A stretch of 64,000 bases of DNA. Source: Massilia aurea (GTDB lineage: Bacteria; Pseudomonadota; Gammaproteobacteria; Burkholderiales; Burkholderiaceae_D). The stretch covers positions 620,001-684,000 of the forward strand of contig NZ_JANUGZ010000001.1 in the NCBI RefSeq assembly GCF_024753205.1, read 5' to 3'. A model generated the notes under the pieces. That model was given only the letters and a program-made list of their open reading frames with translations. It was not told the origin of the DNA and searched no databases. The translations under genes were made by a program, and so were the position numbers. Shown here one piece after another: positions 8,599 through 16,643 of the stretch (positions within the stretch are counted from its first letter, which is position 1; each line of letters opens with the position of its first letter).

Positions 8599-9667
8599 GG
8601 CGCAGTCAGCGTTATCTGTTGATGATTCTGACTGCAATTGAGAACAATTGTTCGACTGAACTGACCCGCCCACCATCCAGGGCCCAGAGCCAACCCAGAT
8701 AATTGCGCAAATAGCGGGAGGCCACGCCGCGAAAGCCCCGTAGCCAGGACTTGAAACGCCCATGGTAGGCATTCACGTTCTGCACGTGAATAGCGCGGCT
8801 GCCCGAGTGCCTGGTACGCACGCCGGCACGGAGATTCACCGCCTCGTGGCCAATCCTGAACTTGCGTGCGAAGGCCCGGTAGGCAGCATGACTGTCCGTG
8901 ACCAACAATGCCTGCGCGTCGAGCCGAGGCAGTAAGTCGCGTTCGAGTTGCGCGACCGTCAAAGCGCCTCGCCCGGTGACGGCATCGATGGTGTTGCCGT
9001 TACGGTCGCGCGCGACCAGTATGCAATCGAGGTGCCGCGAAATGCCACGCGCAGGGGCGTGCCCGCCCCGCCGGCGCGGCGGGCGGTCAAGCGTGCGCGA
9101 TCCTTTTTGCGACTCCAGAAGAAACGTCTCGTCGGCCTCGACAATGCCGTTCAGGGATGCCGGTCGGTCGTGCTTGACCCAATCGAGGAAGCGGTGACGC
9201 CATCGAAAGGCGGTATTACGGTGCACGCCAACCCGGTCTGCACCTTTACGCACGGATAGTGAATCGAGCAGCACCTGTGAATACGCCAGCCATTTGGCCT
9301 TGTGCCTGAGCCGCGCCAGGGGTGTGCCGCTCAGGTCGTTGAATGTACGGCCACAGGCGCAGCAGCGAAAGCGCTGCAGATCATTGGCGAAACCGTGCCG
9401 GTGACAGCGTTGGTCACCACAGCGGGGACAGCAACGGCCAGGCCCTCTGGCCTGGGTAATGAGTGCGACTACCTGGTCGAGGCCAGCTGCAGGATGCAGG
9501 GCGTCGAACACTTGCTTGCGCTGCGGCACGTTCAGCGATGGCAGTCTGGCAAACCAACTCTTGAAACTTGGCGCTTTCATGACTGGCTCCTGACGTTGGG
9601 GACAGGCGTTGGACCACGGAACCGCTCATCAGTTCAAAGCTCGGCTCTATTTAACGTTGACTGCGCC
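8599..9667 (-). mobile_element. Complete IS1595-family insertion sequence
   Basis: A 1069-bp element bounded by 16-bp terminal inverted repeats with one mismatch: GGCGCAGTCAGCGTTA at 8599-8614 and the complement of GGCGCAGTCAACGTTA at 9652-9667. A single transposase gene fills it, and its stop codon lies inside the left repeat. The left edge touches the dctA terminator T-run. Flanks are eight Ts on the left and TTTTGGGC on the right, so the 8-bp target duplication expected for this family is not visible. The element is intact by length and reading frame. Confidence 0.88.
8612..9580 (-). CDS. IS1595-family transposase
   Basis: A 322-residue transposase. The N-terminal zinc ribbon is CPRCGDQRCHRHG...FRCCACG (about residues 51-76), followed by a helix-turn-helix-like part (SVRKGADRVGVHRNTAFRWRHRFLDW). 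The catalytic domain has ADETFLLESQKGSR, VTDSHAAYRAF and VNAYHGRFKSWLRGFRGVASRYLRNY, the ISXO2-like arrangement of acidic residues and the H/N region. It uses a cut-and-paste-type DDE reaction. The frame is uninterrupted, so the element may still be active. The N-terminal ATG at 9580 is 72 bp inside the right inverted repeat. Confidence 0.92.
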   Translation of the reverse strand: MKAPSFKSWFARLPSLNVPQRKQVFDALHPAAGLDQVVALITQARGPGRCCPRCGDQRCHRHGFANDLQRFRCCACGRTFNDLSGTPLARLRHKAKWLAYSQVLLDSLSVRKGADRVGVHRNTAFRWRHRFLDWVKHDRPASLNGIVEADETFLLESQKGSRTLDRPPRRRGGHAPARGISRHLDCILVARDRNGNTIDAVTGRGALTVAQLERDLLPRLDAQALLVTDSHAAYRAFARKFRIGHEAVNLRAGVRTRHSGSRAIHVQNVNAYHGRFKSWLRGFRGVASRYLRNYLGWLWALDGGRVSSVEQLFSIAVRIINR

Positions 9668-9761
9668 TTTTGGGCGTGCCTGATCGTGTCGAGGCCGCTC
9701 GATAGTGTCTGGTATATTCGGAACATCCCGACTGACGACCGGCCGCGCCGGTGCTTGCAAG

Positions 9762-10265
9762 ATGCTGATTGCCGCTACCCCCGACAACGAAGCCGCGCGC
9801 CTGACCGCCCTGTACGACCTGCTGCTCCTGGACACGCCCGCCGAGGAGCGCTTCGACCGGATCGTGGCCTTCGCCGCCACCGAGTTCGATGTACCGATCG
9901 TCACCGTTACGCTGGTCGACACGGATCGCCAATGGTTCAAGGCCCGCACCGGCACCGAGCTGTGCGAAACCGGCCGCGACATCTCGCTGTGCTCCCACGC
10001 GATCCTTGAGCAGGACATCCTGGTCGTGAACGACACGCTGCTCGATGCGCGCTTTGCCGACAATCCCCTCGTCACCGGCGCACCGCACATCCGTTTCTAT
10101 GCCGGGGCGCCATTGACCATGCCCTCGAGCCTGAGCCTGGGCACCTTGTGCCTGATCGACCGCAAGCCACGCACGCTCGACGCGATGGAACTGGGCATCC
10201 TGCGCACGCTGCGCGATCTGGTCGTACTGGAACTGCGCAATATCAGCGAGGTGGCCGATGCCTGA
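9762..10265 (+). CDS. Stand-alone GAF-domain sensor protein
   Basis: A 167-residue cytoplasmic protein that is almost only a GAF domain: LTALYDLLLLDTPAEERFDRIVAFAA, VPIVTVTLVDTDRQWFKA, RDISLCSHAILEQ and the closing GTLCLIDRKPRTLDAMELGIL. This matches the GAF type found at the N-terminus of cyanobacterial and proteobacterial histidine kinases and cyclases, with a conserved SLCSHAI cysteine. No output domain is attached. The start at ATG 9762 gives the family N-terminus; an upstream in-frame start at 9705 has no clear ribosome site. It overlaps the next gene by 8 bp, so the two are probably co-translated. Confidence 0.82.
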   Translation: MLIAATPDNEAARLTALYDLLLLDTPAEERFDRIVAFAATEFDVPIVTVTLVDTDRQWFKARTGTELCETGRDISLCSHAILEQDILVVNDTLLDARFADNPLVTGAPHIRFYAGAPLTMPSSLSLGTLCLIDRKPRTLDAMELGILRTLRDLVVLELRNISEVADA

Positions 10266-10668
10266 CGCAACCAAGCACATCCTGCTGGTCGAACCGGAAC
10301 CGATGCTGCGCCGTACCGTCGCGATGACGGCGCGCAGCCTGAACCTGGGCCAGGTCCACGAAGCGGCAACGAGCGCGGCCGCACTGCGCCTGCTGAGCGT
10401 GCGCACCTTCCAGGGCGCGGTGATCGCCGTCGACTGCGTGGGCAGCGGCAAGGACAGCCGCTACGACCTGGGCCTGATCGACCGTCTGCGCGCCGATGCG
10501 GCCGCCAACAAGCAAGGCTTGTCGATTGCGATCATGACCGAAACCGCCACGCCCGAACTCCTGAGCGACCTGCGCGAACGCCGGATCACCCGCGTGATCC
10601 TCAAGCCGTTTCGCGCCAGGGTCGTGCTCGACACCATCGAGACGATGTGCCGCTCAGGGAAAACATAG
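10258..10668 (+). CDS. Single-domain response-regulator-like receiver protein
   Basis: A 136-residue protein with a receiver-like fold: HILLVEPEPMLRRTVAMTAR at the start, AVIAVDCVG with the candidate phospho-acceptor Asp, an insertion SGKDSRYDLGLIDRLRADAA, and ITRVILKPFRARVVLDTIE with the conserved Lys-Pro. The first acidic pair is EPE rather than the usual EDD, so phosphorylation may be weak or altered. There is no output domain. Its overlap with the GAF gene suggests a sensor and receiver pair whose kinase partner lies elsewhere. Confidence 0.75.
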   Translation: MPDATKHILLVEPEPMLRRTVAMTARSLNLGQVHEAATSAAALRLLSVRTFQGAVIAVDCVGSGKDSRYDLGLIDRLRADAAANKQGLSIAIMTETATPELLSDLRERRITRVILKPFRARVVLDTIETMCRSGKT

Positions 10669-10700
10669 GCCGAGCTCGCCAGCGCACGCACAAATCTTCG

Positions 10701-10741
10701 TAGACAACTCGATCTAGACAAGATAATCTAGCTTCATCTTG
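10701..10741 (+). promoter_or_regulatory. Putative BlaI-type operator/promoter region
   Basis: The 90-bp gap before the repressor gene holds a direct repeat TAGACAA (10701-10707 and 10715-10721), two ATCTAG copies 14 bp apart, and an inverted pair CAAGAT/ATCTTG (10719-10724 and 10736-10741). BlaI/MecI repressors bind short dyads containing ACA/TGT and usually repress their own operon, so this is the likely operator. It is a position-based inference. Confidence 0.45.
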
Positions 10742-10757
10742 CCTATTCGAGGATGTC

Positions 10758-11144
10758 ATGCCGCACTCCCCCGACGCGCCCAAGCCCACGCCTGCCGAGC
10801 TTGACCTGTTACAAGTGCTGTGGCCGCTGGGCGCCGCCACTGCCAAGCAGGTCCACGAAGCGATGCTGCCGCAGCGGCCCGACGTGACCTACGCGACGGT
10901 GCTGCGGCTGATGCAGGTCATGCACGCCAAGGGTTTGCTGGGCCGCGACGAGAGCGAACGCTCGCACGTCTACAGCCCGGTCCACGCGCGCGATGCGCTG
11001 CAGGGCAATCTGCTCAATGACCTGATGCAACGGGCCTTTGCCGGCTCGGCCAAGGCGCTCGTACTGGCGGCGCTCAAGAGCGGCATCTCGAAGAAGGAAC
11101 GGGCCGAGATCGAGCAACTGCTCAAGGACGGGGACGGCCAATGA
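10758..11144 (+). CDS. BlaI/MecI/CopY-family transcriptional repressor
   Basis: A 128-residue winged-helix protein. PTPAELDLLQVLWPLGAATAKQVHEAM and VTYATVLRLMQVMHAKGLLGRDESERSHVYSPV are the hallmark BlaI DNA-binding core. The C-terminal half is the helical dimer region (LKSGISKKERAEIEQLLKDG). BlaI repressors are inactivated by cleavage after the partner M56 membrane peptidase senses a signal. The stop overlaps the start of that peptidase gene in ATGA, the standard blaI-blaR1 pairing. No beta-lactamase gene is nearby, so the regulated target is unknown. Confidence 0.92.
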   Translation: MPHSPDAPKPTPAELDLLQVLWPLGAATAKQVHEAMLPQRPDVTYATVLRLMQVMHAKGLLGRDESERSHVYSPVHARDALQGNLLNDLMQRAFAGSAKALVLAALKSGISKKERAEIEQLLKDGDGQ

Positions 11145-12412
11145 CCGCCGCCCATCTGGTCGCCAGCATCGGCTGGACGCTCGTCGAATTCATCTGGCAA
11201 GGCGCGCTGATCGGCTGCGCCGTGGCGCTGGCGATGAGCTTGCTGCGCAATGCGCGCGCCGAGCACCGGTACGCAGTCGCCTGCGCTGGCCTATTGCTGT
11301 GCCTGCTCTGGCCCGCGGCCGAACTGGCGGCGCGCCTGGCCGGCACGCAGGATCTGGCGGCCCAGCCGATGGCGGCCTTCGCTAGCGGGCTGCTGGCGGG
11401 TCCGCTCGACGACAGCTGGCGCGCCGTGTTCGAACGCAGCCTGGGCTGGATCGTTGGCACGTGGGGTGTCTGCGCTCTCGTGCTCGCATTGCGGATGATC
11501 GCAGGTTTGCTGTGGCTGCACCGCGCAGCGGCGGTCGAGGCATCCGATCCGGTCTGGCAAGCCCGGATCGACCGGATGGCGCAGGCCGCCGGCATTGCGC
11601 GCACGGTGCGGCTGCGCATCGTCGCGGGCCTGCCCAGCCCGGTCACCTTCGGCTGGTGGCGCCCGGTGGTGCTGGTGCCGGCATCGCTCATGTCCGGCAT
11701 GCCGGCCCACTTGCTCGAAGCACTGCTGGCGCACGAGCTGGCCCATATCCGGCGTCACGACTACCTCGTCAACCTGCTGCAGAACGTGGTCGAGGCACTG
11801 CTGTTTTATCACCCGGCAATCTGGTGGATCTCGGGACGCATCCGCGCCGAACGGGAACTGGTTGCCGACACCATCGCAGCAAGACAACTGGGCGAACCGC
11901 GGCGCCTGGCTCTTGCGCTATCCGAACTGGAACGACTCCAGTTTTCAACCCAGCATCTGGCCCAGGCGGCCAATGGAGGCAATCTCATGCAACGCATCAA
12001 ACAACTTGTTCGTCCCGATACGCAGGCACTGAACTGGAAAGCCGCGCTTCCGGTGCTCGGCCTGGCCCTGGCCGCCCTGGCCGGCTGCACGAGCACGGCG
12101 CCGGTCAACCCGTTTGCCGCCATGCCCGACAACGATACGACGTCGCCGGTCGCAAAATTCAATTCTTGCGCCAAGCCTGTGTACCCGGCCGATGCGCTGG
12201 CAGCCAAGGTCGAGGGCACGGTAACGCTCGGAATGCTGGTAAAGGCCGATGGCAAGGTGCGCGAAGCTGTCGTGCGCCAGACCAGCGGCAATGGGTCGCT
12301 CGACGAGGCAGCGCGCGCCGCGATTGCCAAATGCAGCTTCCAGCCGGGCACGGTGAATGGCGCGGCGAAGGAACAGTGGACCGAAGTGAAGTATGTGTGG
12401 ACGACGAGCTGA
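11141..12412 (+). CDS. BlaR1-type M56 membrane metallopeptidase with C-terminal TonB-like domain
   Basis: A 423-residue protein. Four membrane segments surround an M56 zinc-peptidase domain with HELAHIRRHDYL (the HExxH zinc motif) near residues 202-213 and the downstream ERELVADTIAA acidic ligand. After NWKAALPVLGLALAALAGC comes a linker and a TonB C-terminal domain: KPVYPADALAAKVEGTVTLGMLVKADGKV and SFQPGTVNG. A BlaR1 sensor normally ends in a penicillin-binding domain; here a TonB fold replaces it, so the periplasmic input is unlikely to be a beta-lactam. The ATGA overlap with the BlaI-type gene makes the two a sensing pair. Confidence 0.88.
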   Translation: MTAAHLVASIGWTLVEFIWQGALIGCAVALAMSLLRNARAEHRYAVACAGLLLCLLWPAAELAARLAGTQDLAAQPMAAFASGLLAGPLDDSWRAVFERSLGWIVGTWGVCALVLALRMIAGLLWLHRAAAVEASDPVWQARIDRMAQAAGIARTVRLRIVAGLPSPVTFGWWRPVVLVPASLMSGMPAHLLEALLAHELAHIRRHDYLVNLLQNVVEALLFYHPAIWWISGRIRAERELVADTIAARQLGEPRRLALALSELERLQFSTQHLAQAANGGNLMQRIKQLVRPDTQALNWKAALPVLGLALAALAGCTSTAPVNPFAAMPDNDTTSPVAKFNSCAKPVYPADALAAKVEGTVTLGMLVKADGKVREAVVRQTSGNGSLDEAARAAIAKCSFQPGTVNGAAKEQWTEVKYVWTTS

Positions 12413-12435
12413 TTACCTCTATCGCCAAGCATTAC

Positions 12436-12537
12436 CGTAGGGTGGACGGCTGCGCCGTCCACGCGTTCAACGATTGTTGATGCGCCACGAAATCCGGGCA
12501 AGTTGAACGCATGGGCGGCATAGCCGCCCACGCTACG
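12436..12537. repeat. 102-bp imperfect palindromic intergenic repeat
   Basis: The left half begins CGTAGGGTGGACGGC and immediately folds with GCCGTCCACGCG. The right half mirrors it: GCATGGGCGGC, then GCCGCCCACGCTACG. The inner arms contain GTTCAACG and GTTGAACGC. The region therefore forms two small hairpins inside one long dyad, like REP/BIME elements. It sits between convergent genes and may act as a bidirectional terminator. Confidence 0.7.
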
Positions 12538-12548
12538 TTCGGCGACGG

Positions 12549-13208
12549 CTACGCGTGCTGGACGGACGACACGTCCAGTTCGCAACCGGTCGCCGCGACA
12601 ATCTCGTCCACACTGACGCCAGGCGCCAGCTCGACCAGCTTCAAGCCGCTGGCCGTTACATCAAGCACGCCCAGGTCGGTAATGATGCGATCGACCACGC
12701 CGACACCTGTCAACGGCAGATCGCACTTCTTCAGCAGCTTGTGGCTGGTGGAACCATCCTTGGCGGTGGCGACATGTTCCATCACCACGACCACGCGCTT
12801 GACGCCGGCCACCAGGTCCATCGCACCGCCCATGCCCTTGACCATTTTCCCCGGGATCATCCAGTTGGCCAGATCGCCTTCTTCGGAGACCTGCATCGCG
12901 CCCAGGATCGCCAGGTTGATCTTGCCGCCGCGGATCATGCCGAACGAATCGGCCGAGCTGAAGTAGGCCGAGCCCGGCAGCGCCGTCACGGTCTGCTTGC
13001 CGGCGTTGATCAGGTCGGCGTCGACCGCATCTTCCGTCGGGAACGGGCCGATGCCCAGCAGGCCGTTTTCGGACTGCAGCGAGACCTCGATATCCTTCGG
13101 GACATAGTTTGCCACCAGGGTTGGTAAGCCAATGCCCAGGTTCACATAGAAGCCGTCTTGCAGCTCCAGCGCCGCACGCGCGGCCATTTCATCACGAGTC
13201 CATGCCAT
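12549..13208 (-). CDS. scoB: 3-oxoacid CoA-transferase subunit B
   Basis: A 219-residue beta subunit of the SCOT/AtoA class. [18 protein letters not shown] starts the domain, and [10 protein letters not shown] contains the catalytic Glu (about residue 47) that forms the enzyme-CoA thioester. [39 protein letters not shown] is fully conserved. With subunit A it moves CoA from succinyl-CoA to acetoacetate. It lies 36 bp after the subunit A gene on the same strand. Butyrate-acetoacetate CoA transferase (AtoAD) is the main alternative; the nearby bdhA supports the ketone-body role. Confidence 0.93.
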   Translation of the reverse strand: MAWTRDEMAARAALELQDGFYVNLGIGLPTLVANYVPKDIEVSLQSENGLLGIGPFPTEDAVDADLINAGKQTVTALPGSAYFSSADSFGMIRGGKINLAILGAMQVSEEGDLANWMIPGKMVKGMGGAMDLVAGVKRVVVVMEHVATAKDGSTSHKLLKKCDLPLTGVGVVDRIITDLGVLDVTASGLKLVELAPGVSVDEIVAATGCELDVSSVQHA

Positions 13209-13244
13209 GTTGTTGTCTCCGTTTCTGTCGTCGGGTAAGTGCGC

Positions 13245-13940
13245 TTAGTTGCTCACGGTGCGCTGCTCGATGCGCTTCTCGGGCGACGGGTTGTGGACGA
13301 TGCGGTGCACGAAGATGCCCGGGGTATGCACGTGGTCGGGATCGATCTCGCCGACTTCCACCAGCTTCTCGACTTCGACGATGCAGATCTTGCCGGCCGT
13401 GGCCACGTTGGGGTTGAAGTTGCGGGCCGTCTTGCGAAACACGAGGTTGCCCGAGCGGTCGGCCATATAGGCCTTGACCAGCGATACATCGGGGAACAGC
13501 GCGTGCTCCATCACGTAATGCTCGCCATTGAATTCGCGGGTTTCCTTGCCGTCGGCGACGATGGTGCCATAGCCGGTCTTGGTGAAGAACGCCGGGATGC
13601 CGGCACCGCCGGCGCGCAGCTTCTCGGCCAGCGTGCCTTGCGGCGTGAATTCGAGTTCGAGTTCGCCGGCCAGGAACTGGCGCGCGAATTCCTTGTTTTC
13701 ACCGACGTACGACGCGATCATTTTCTTGATCTGGCGTGTCTCGAGCAACTGGCCCAGGCCGAAACCATCGACGCCCGCGTTGTTGGAGATGGCGGTGAGT
13801 TGCTTGACACCCGAGTCGCGCAATGCCGCGATCAGGGCTTCCGGAATACCGCACAGGCCAAACCCGCCCACGGCGATGGTCTGGCCGTCCTGCACGACGC
13901 CTTCAAGTGCCGAGCGCGCGTCTGGATACACTTTATTCAT
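13245..13940 (-). CDS. scoA: 3-oxoacid CoA-transferase subunit A
   Basis: A 231-residue alpha subunit. The CoA-binding GGFGLCGIPEALI loop and the segment ISNNAGVDGFGLGQLLETRQIKKMIASYVGENKEF are family signatures, as is the C-terminal DPDHVHTPGIFVHRIV. The ATG at 13940 is preceded by GGGACAGG. The open frame continues upstream to 14666 only as a shadow of the divergent PAS-LuxR gene. The first gene of a scoAB operon, it is divergently transcribed from the regulator gene at 14070, about 130 bp away, which may control it. Confidence 0.93.
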   Translation of the reverse strand: MNKVYPDARSALEGVVQDGQTIAVGGFGLCGIPEALIAALRDSGVKQLTAISNNAGVDGFGLGQLLETRQIKKMIASYVGENKEFARQFLAGELELEFTPQGTLAEKLRAGGAGIPAFFTKTGYGTIVADGKETREFNGEHYVMEHALFPDVSLVKAYMADRSGNLVFRKTARNFNPNVATAGKICIVEVEKLVEVGEIDPDHVHTPGIFVHRIVHNPSPEKRIEQRTVSN

Positions 13941-14069
13941 ACCTGTCCCTTTTATAAGTTTGAGAACCCGTCTCAGCATAGAATACCGGCAGCCCGTGCA
14001 CAATACCGTAGAACTACCGCCATGCCGCGCCACCTGCACGCCAATGAACAACGCCCTGACCCGCCTCAC

Positions 14070-14627
14070 ATGAACCTGCCGCACACGATTGACTACGAGA
14101 TGATTTTCCAGCACGCGCCAGTGGGCATGTGCATCTCGCGCGACCGGGTGATAGAGGCCTGCAATGGCGCGCTGGCAGCGATGTTCGGCCATCCGGCCGG
14201 CCACCTGACCGGCTCGTCGTTCTCGGTGCTGTATCCGACGATGGACGAATTTCTGCGCACGGGCGACCGCATCATCCCGATCATGAATGCGAAGGGGCGC
14301 TACTCGGACGAGCGCATCATGCGCCGCGCCAATGGCGAGCTGTTCTGGTGTCACGTGACGGGCCGTGCGCTGTCCCCGCTCGAGCCCCTGGGCGCGGGCG
14401 TCTGGATCTTCGAGGATGTCAGCGAGAAGCGCCCCGTGACGGCGCAGCTGACGCCGCGCGAGCGCGAGATCGCCGCACTGCTGGTCGAGGGCAAGACCAG
14501 CAAGATCATCGCGCGCGAAACCGACCTCAGTCCGCGCACGGTCGAAATGCACCGCGCCAGCCTGATGCGCAAGTTTGCGGCATCGACGTCGGTGGAACTG
14601 GTGCACAAGCTGGTGGGTGCGGGCTGA
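14070..14627 (+). CDS. PAS-domain LuxR-type transcriptional regulator
   Basis: A 185-residue protein with an N-terminal PAS domain (YEMIFQHAPVGMCISRDRVIEACNGALAAMFG; LFWCHVTGRALSPLEPLGAGVWIFEDVSE) and a C-terminal LuxR/GerE helix-turn-helix (LTPREREIAALLVEGKTSKIIARETDLSPRTVEMHRASLMRKF). There is no receiver domain, so the signal probably acts through the PAS fold. The start could also be the ATG at 14022, adding 16 residues. It is divergent from scoAB, so control of ketone-body activation is a reasonable guess but is not shown by the sequence. Confidence 0.87.
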   Translation: MNLPHTIDYEMIFQHAPVGMCISRDRVIEACNGALAAMFGHPAGHLTGSSFSVLYPTMDEFLRTGDRIIPIMNAKGRYSDERIMRRANGELFWCHVTGRALSPLEPLGAGVWIFEDVSEKRPVTAQLTPREREIAALLVEGKTSKIIARETDLSPRTVEMHRASLMRKFAASTSVELVHKLVGAG

Positions 14628-14662
14628 GGGGGCCATCAGAGCCCCGATCCACCTTCGCACGA

Positions 14663-16198
14663 TCACAGATACAGCTGCCAGTGCTGTTCGCGCGTGCGCT
14701 CAAGCAGCAGACGCAGATCACCGTCAAGCCGCCGGTCTTCACGCACCGGCGCAATATCTTGCCCCAGCTGCGCCAGCATCTCCGCCAGCGGCGCCGGCAA
14801 CACGCGCTCCGGCTCGAGCCGGCAGCGCAGCCACACGCCCTGATGCACCCCGATCAAGAGCGCTGCGGCCACCTGCTCGGTCAGTTCCAGCACGCGCAGG
14901 CAGTCGCGCGCGGCGATCGTGCCCATGCTGACCTTGTCCTGGTTGTGGCATTCGGTCGAGCGCGAAAAGACCGATGCCGGCATCGTCAGCTTGAGCGCTT
15001 CGGCCGTCCAGGCCGACGCGCTGATCTGCAGCGCCTTGAGGCCATGATTGATCGCAGCGCGCTCGCCCTCCATGCCCGACAGGTTGGCGGGCAGACCGGC
15101 GTTGTAGCGTGGATCGACCAGCAGCGCCAGTTGCCGGTCGAGCAGGTCGGCCAGATTGGCGACGGCATTCTTCATGCTGTCCATCGCGAACGCGATATGG
15201 CCGCCGTAGAAGTGCCCGCCATGCAGCACGCGCTCGCCCTCGGCGTCGATGATCGGATTGTCGTTCGCGCTATTGAGTTCGTTCTCGACCGTGGTGCGAA
15301 AGAACGGCAGCGCGTCGGCCAGCACGCCGATCACATGCGGCGCGCAGCGGATCGAATAACGGTCCTGCAGGCGCTTACCGTTGCGCTCCTGCTGGCCGGT
15401 GTACGCCAGATCAGCGCGCAGCCAGGCGGCCACGTCCTGCATGCCCGCATGCGGCTTGACCGAGAACAGCGTTTCGTCAAAGTGATCGGCGTTGCCATCC
15501 AGTGCAAACGAAGCCATCGCCGTGATGCGCGTGGCCAGGCGCGTCAGGTAGGCGGCGCGGTCCCAGGCCAGGCAAGCCAGGCCCGTCATGACGGCGGTGC
15601 CGTTCATGATCGCTAGACCCTCTTTCGGCCGCAGGCGCAGCGGCGCGATGCCGGCCTCGCGCAGCGCATCGGCAGCGGGCATCTGCACGCCGCCGCGCAA
15701 CACTTCGCGTTCGCCGCACAGTACCGCTGCGAGATAGGACAACGGCGTCAGGTCACCGCTGGCGCCGACCGAGCCTTCGCTGGGGATCAGTGGCAACAGG
15801 TCGGCATCGAACAGGCGCACCATCTGCTCGAGCAGGTCGATGCTGACGCCCGAGAACCCTTTCGCCAGCGACGCCAGGCGCGCCGCCATCACGGCGCGCG
15901 TCTCGGCCGGACTTAGAAAACTGCCCAGGCCACAGCCGTGGTAGGTGTACAGGTGGTGCGGCAGTTCGGTCACGAGCGCCAGCGGTACTGGCACCATGCA
16001 CGAATCGCCGTAGCCGGTGGTCACGCCATAGATGGCGCCGTCTTCAAGCAGCAGCCGGTCGAGGAAGTCGGCGCCGCGCTGAATAAAAGCGCGAAAGGCC
16101 GGGTCGGGCGAGAGCACCGGCTGGGCCGCGCCGCGCGCGATGGCGACGATGTCGTCCAGCGCGAGGCGGTTGCGGTCGAAACAGACCACCGCGGTCAC
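14663..16198 (-). CDS. Aromatic amino acid ammonia-lyase (HAL/TAL family)
   Basis: A 511-residue MIO enzyme. The cofactor-forming Ala-Ser-Gly is in GSVGASGDLTPLSYLAAV (residues 146-148), the catalytic Tyr is in YGVTTGYG (about 57), and NPIIDAEG and FSRSTECHNQDKVSMG are conserved. The selectivity loop is LYTYHGCG; a His here (about 87) favours histidine or tyrosine over phenylalanine. It starts with GTG at 16198, overlapping the thioesterase stop as GTGA, which gives the normal family length. No hut genes are near. The SDR and thioesterase partners suggest an aryl-acid biosynthetic role like HAL homologues of aryl-polyene or flexirubin loci rather than histidine catabolism. Confidence 0.88.
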   Translation of the reverse strand: MTAVVCFDRNRLALDDIVAIARGAAQPVLSPDPAFRAFIQRGADFLDRLLLEDGAIYGVTTGYGDSCMVPVPLALVTELPHHLYTYHGCGLGSFLSPAETRAVMAARLASLAKGFSGVSIDLLEQMVRLFDADLLPLIPSEGSVGASGDLTPLSYLAAVLCGEREVLRGGVQMPAADALREAGIAPLRLRPKEGLAIMNGTAVMTGLACLAWDRAAYLTRLATRITAMASFALDGNADHFDETLFSVKPHAGMQDVAAWLRADLAYTGQQERNGKRLQDRYSIRCAPHVIGVLADALPFFRTTVENELNSANDNPIIDAEGERVLHGGHFYGGHIAFAMDSMKNAVANLADLLDRQLALLVDPRYNAGLPANLSGMEGERAAINHGLKALQISASAWTAEALKLTMPASVFSRSTECHNQDKVSMGTIAARDCLRVLELTEQVAAALLIGVHQGVWLRCRLEPERVLPAPLAEMLAQLGQDIAPVREDRRLDGDLRLLLERTREQHWQLYL

Positions 16199-16626
16199 GT
16201 AGCCGGGAAGACGCTGCGCAGTGCAGCCGGCAACGGGGCCGACTTGCCCACCTTGAAATCGACCCACACCACCTTGGCCATCCCGTTGGCGTGCAGCTCG
16301 CCCGGTGCGCCGTCAGCATCCAGCAGACGGATTTCGTGCGACACCTCGATGCTCGAGCGCCCCGGCGGCGCGATGAAGGTACGCACCTCGATCTCGCCCG
16401 GATAGGTCAGCTGCTTCAGAAAGTTCATCGATGCGTTGACGATGACGGGGCCTTGGTCGCGCGAGTCGGGCAAGCCGCCCACCTGCTCGAGCCAGGCAAT
16501 GCGGGCCGACTCGATGTAACGGAAATAATTGGTATTGTTGACGTGCCCCATGGCGTCCATATCGCCCCAGCGGATCGGCATGCGCATGGTGTGCACCAGC
16601 ATCGGTGCGATGTTCTCACTACTCAT
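16195..16626 (-). CDS. Acyl-CoA thioesterase, 4-hydroxybenzoyl-CoA type hotdog fold
   Basis: A 143-residue hotdog protein. RWGDMDAMGHVNNTNYFRYIESARIAWLEQVG is the 4HBT/YbgC signature with the active-site Asp. The rest (VIVNASMNFLKQLTYPGEIEVRT and ANGMAKVVWVDFKVGKSAPLP) fits the family. It should hydrolyse an acyl- or aryl-CoA/ACP thioester in the cytoplasm. It is the middle gene of three: 17 bp after the SDR gene and overlapping the ammonia-lyase by 4 bp. The N-terminal MSSENIAPM start at 16626 is supported by spacing; the frame upstream is a shadow. Confidence 0.88.
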   Translation of the reverse strand: MSSENIAPMLVHTMRMPIRWGDMDAMGHVNNTNYFRYIESARIAWLEQVGGLPDSRDQGPVIVNASMNFLKQLTYPGEIEVRTFIAPPGRSSIEVSHEIRLLDADGAPGELHANGMAKVVWVDFKVGKSAPLPAALRSVFPAT

Positions 16627-16643
16627 TCTGTGGTTCCTGGCGT

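Noticed and set aside
8591..9675. An 8-bp target-site duplication around the IS1595 element
   Set aside because: Left flank is eight Ts, right flank TTTTGGGC; they share only four Ts, which the T-run explains.
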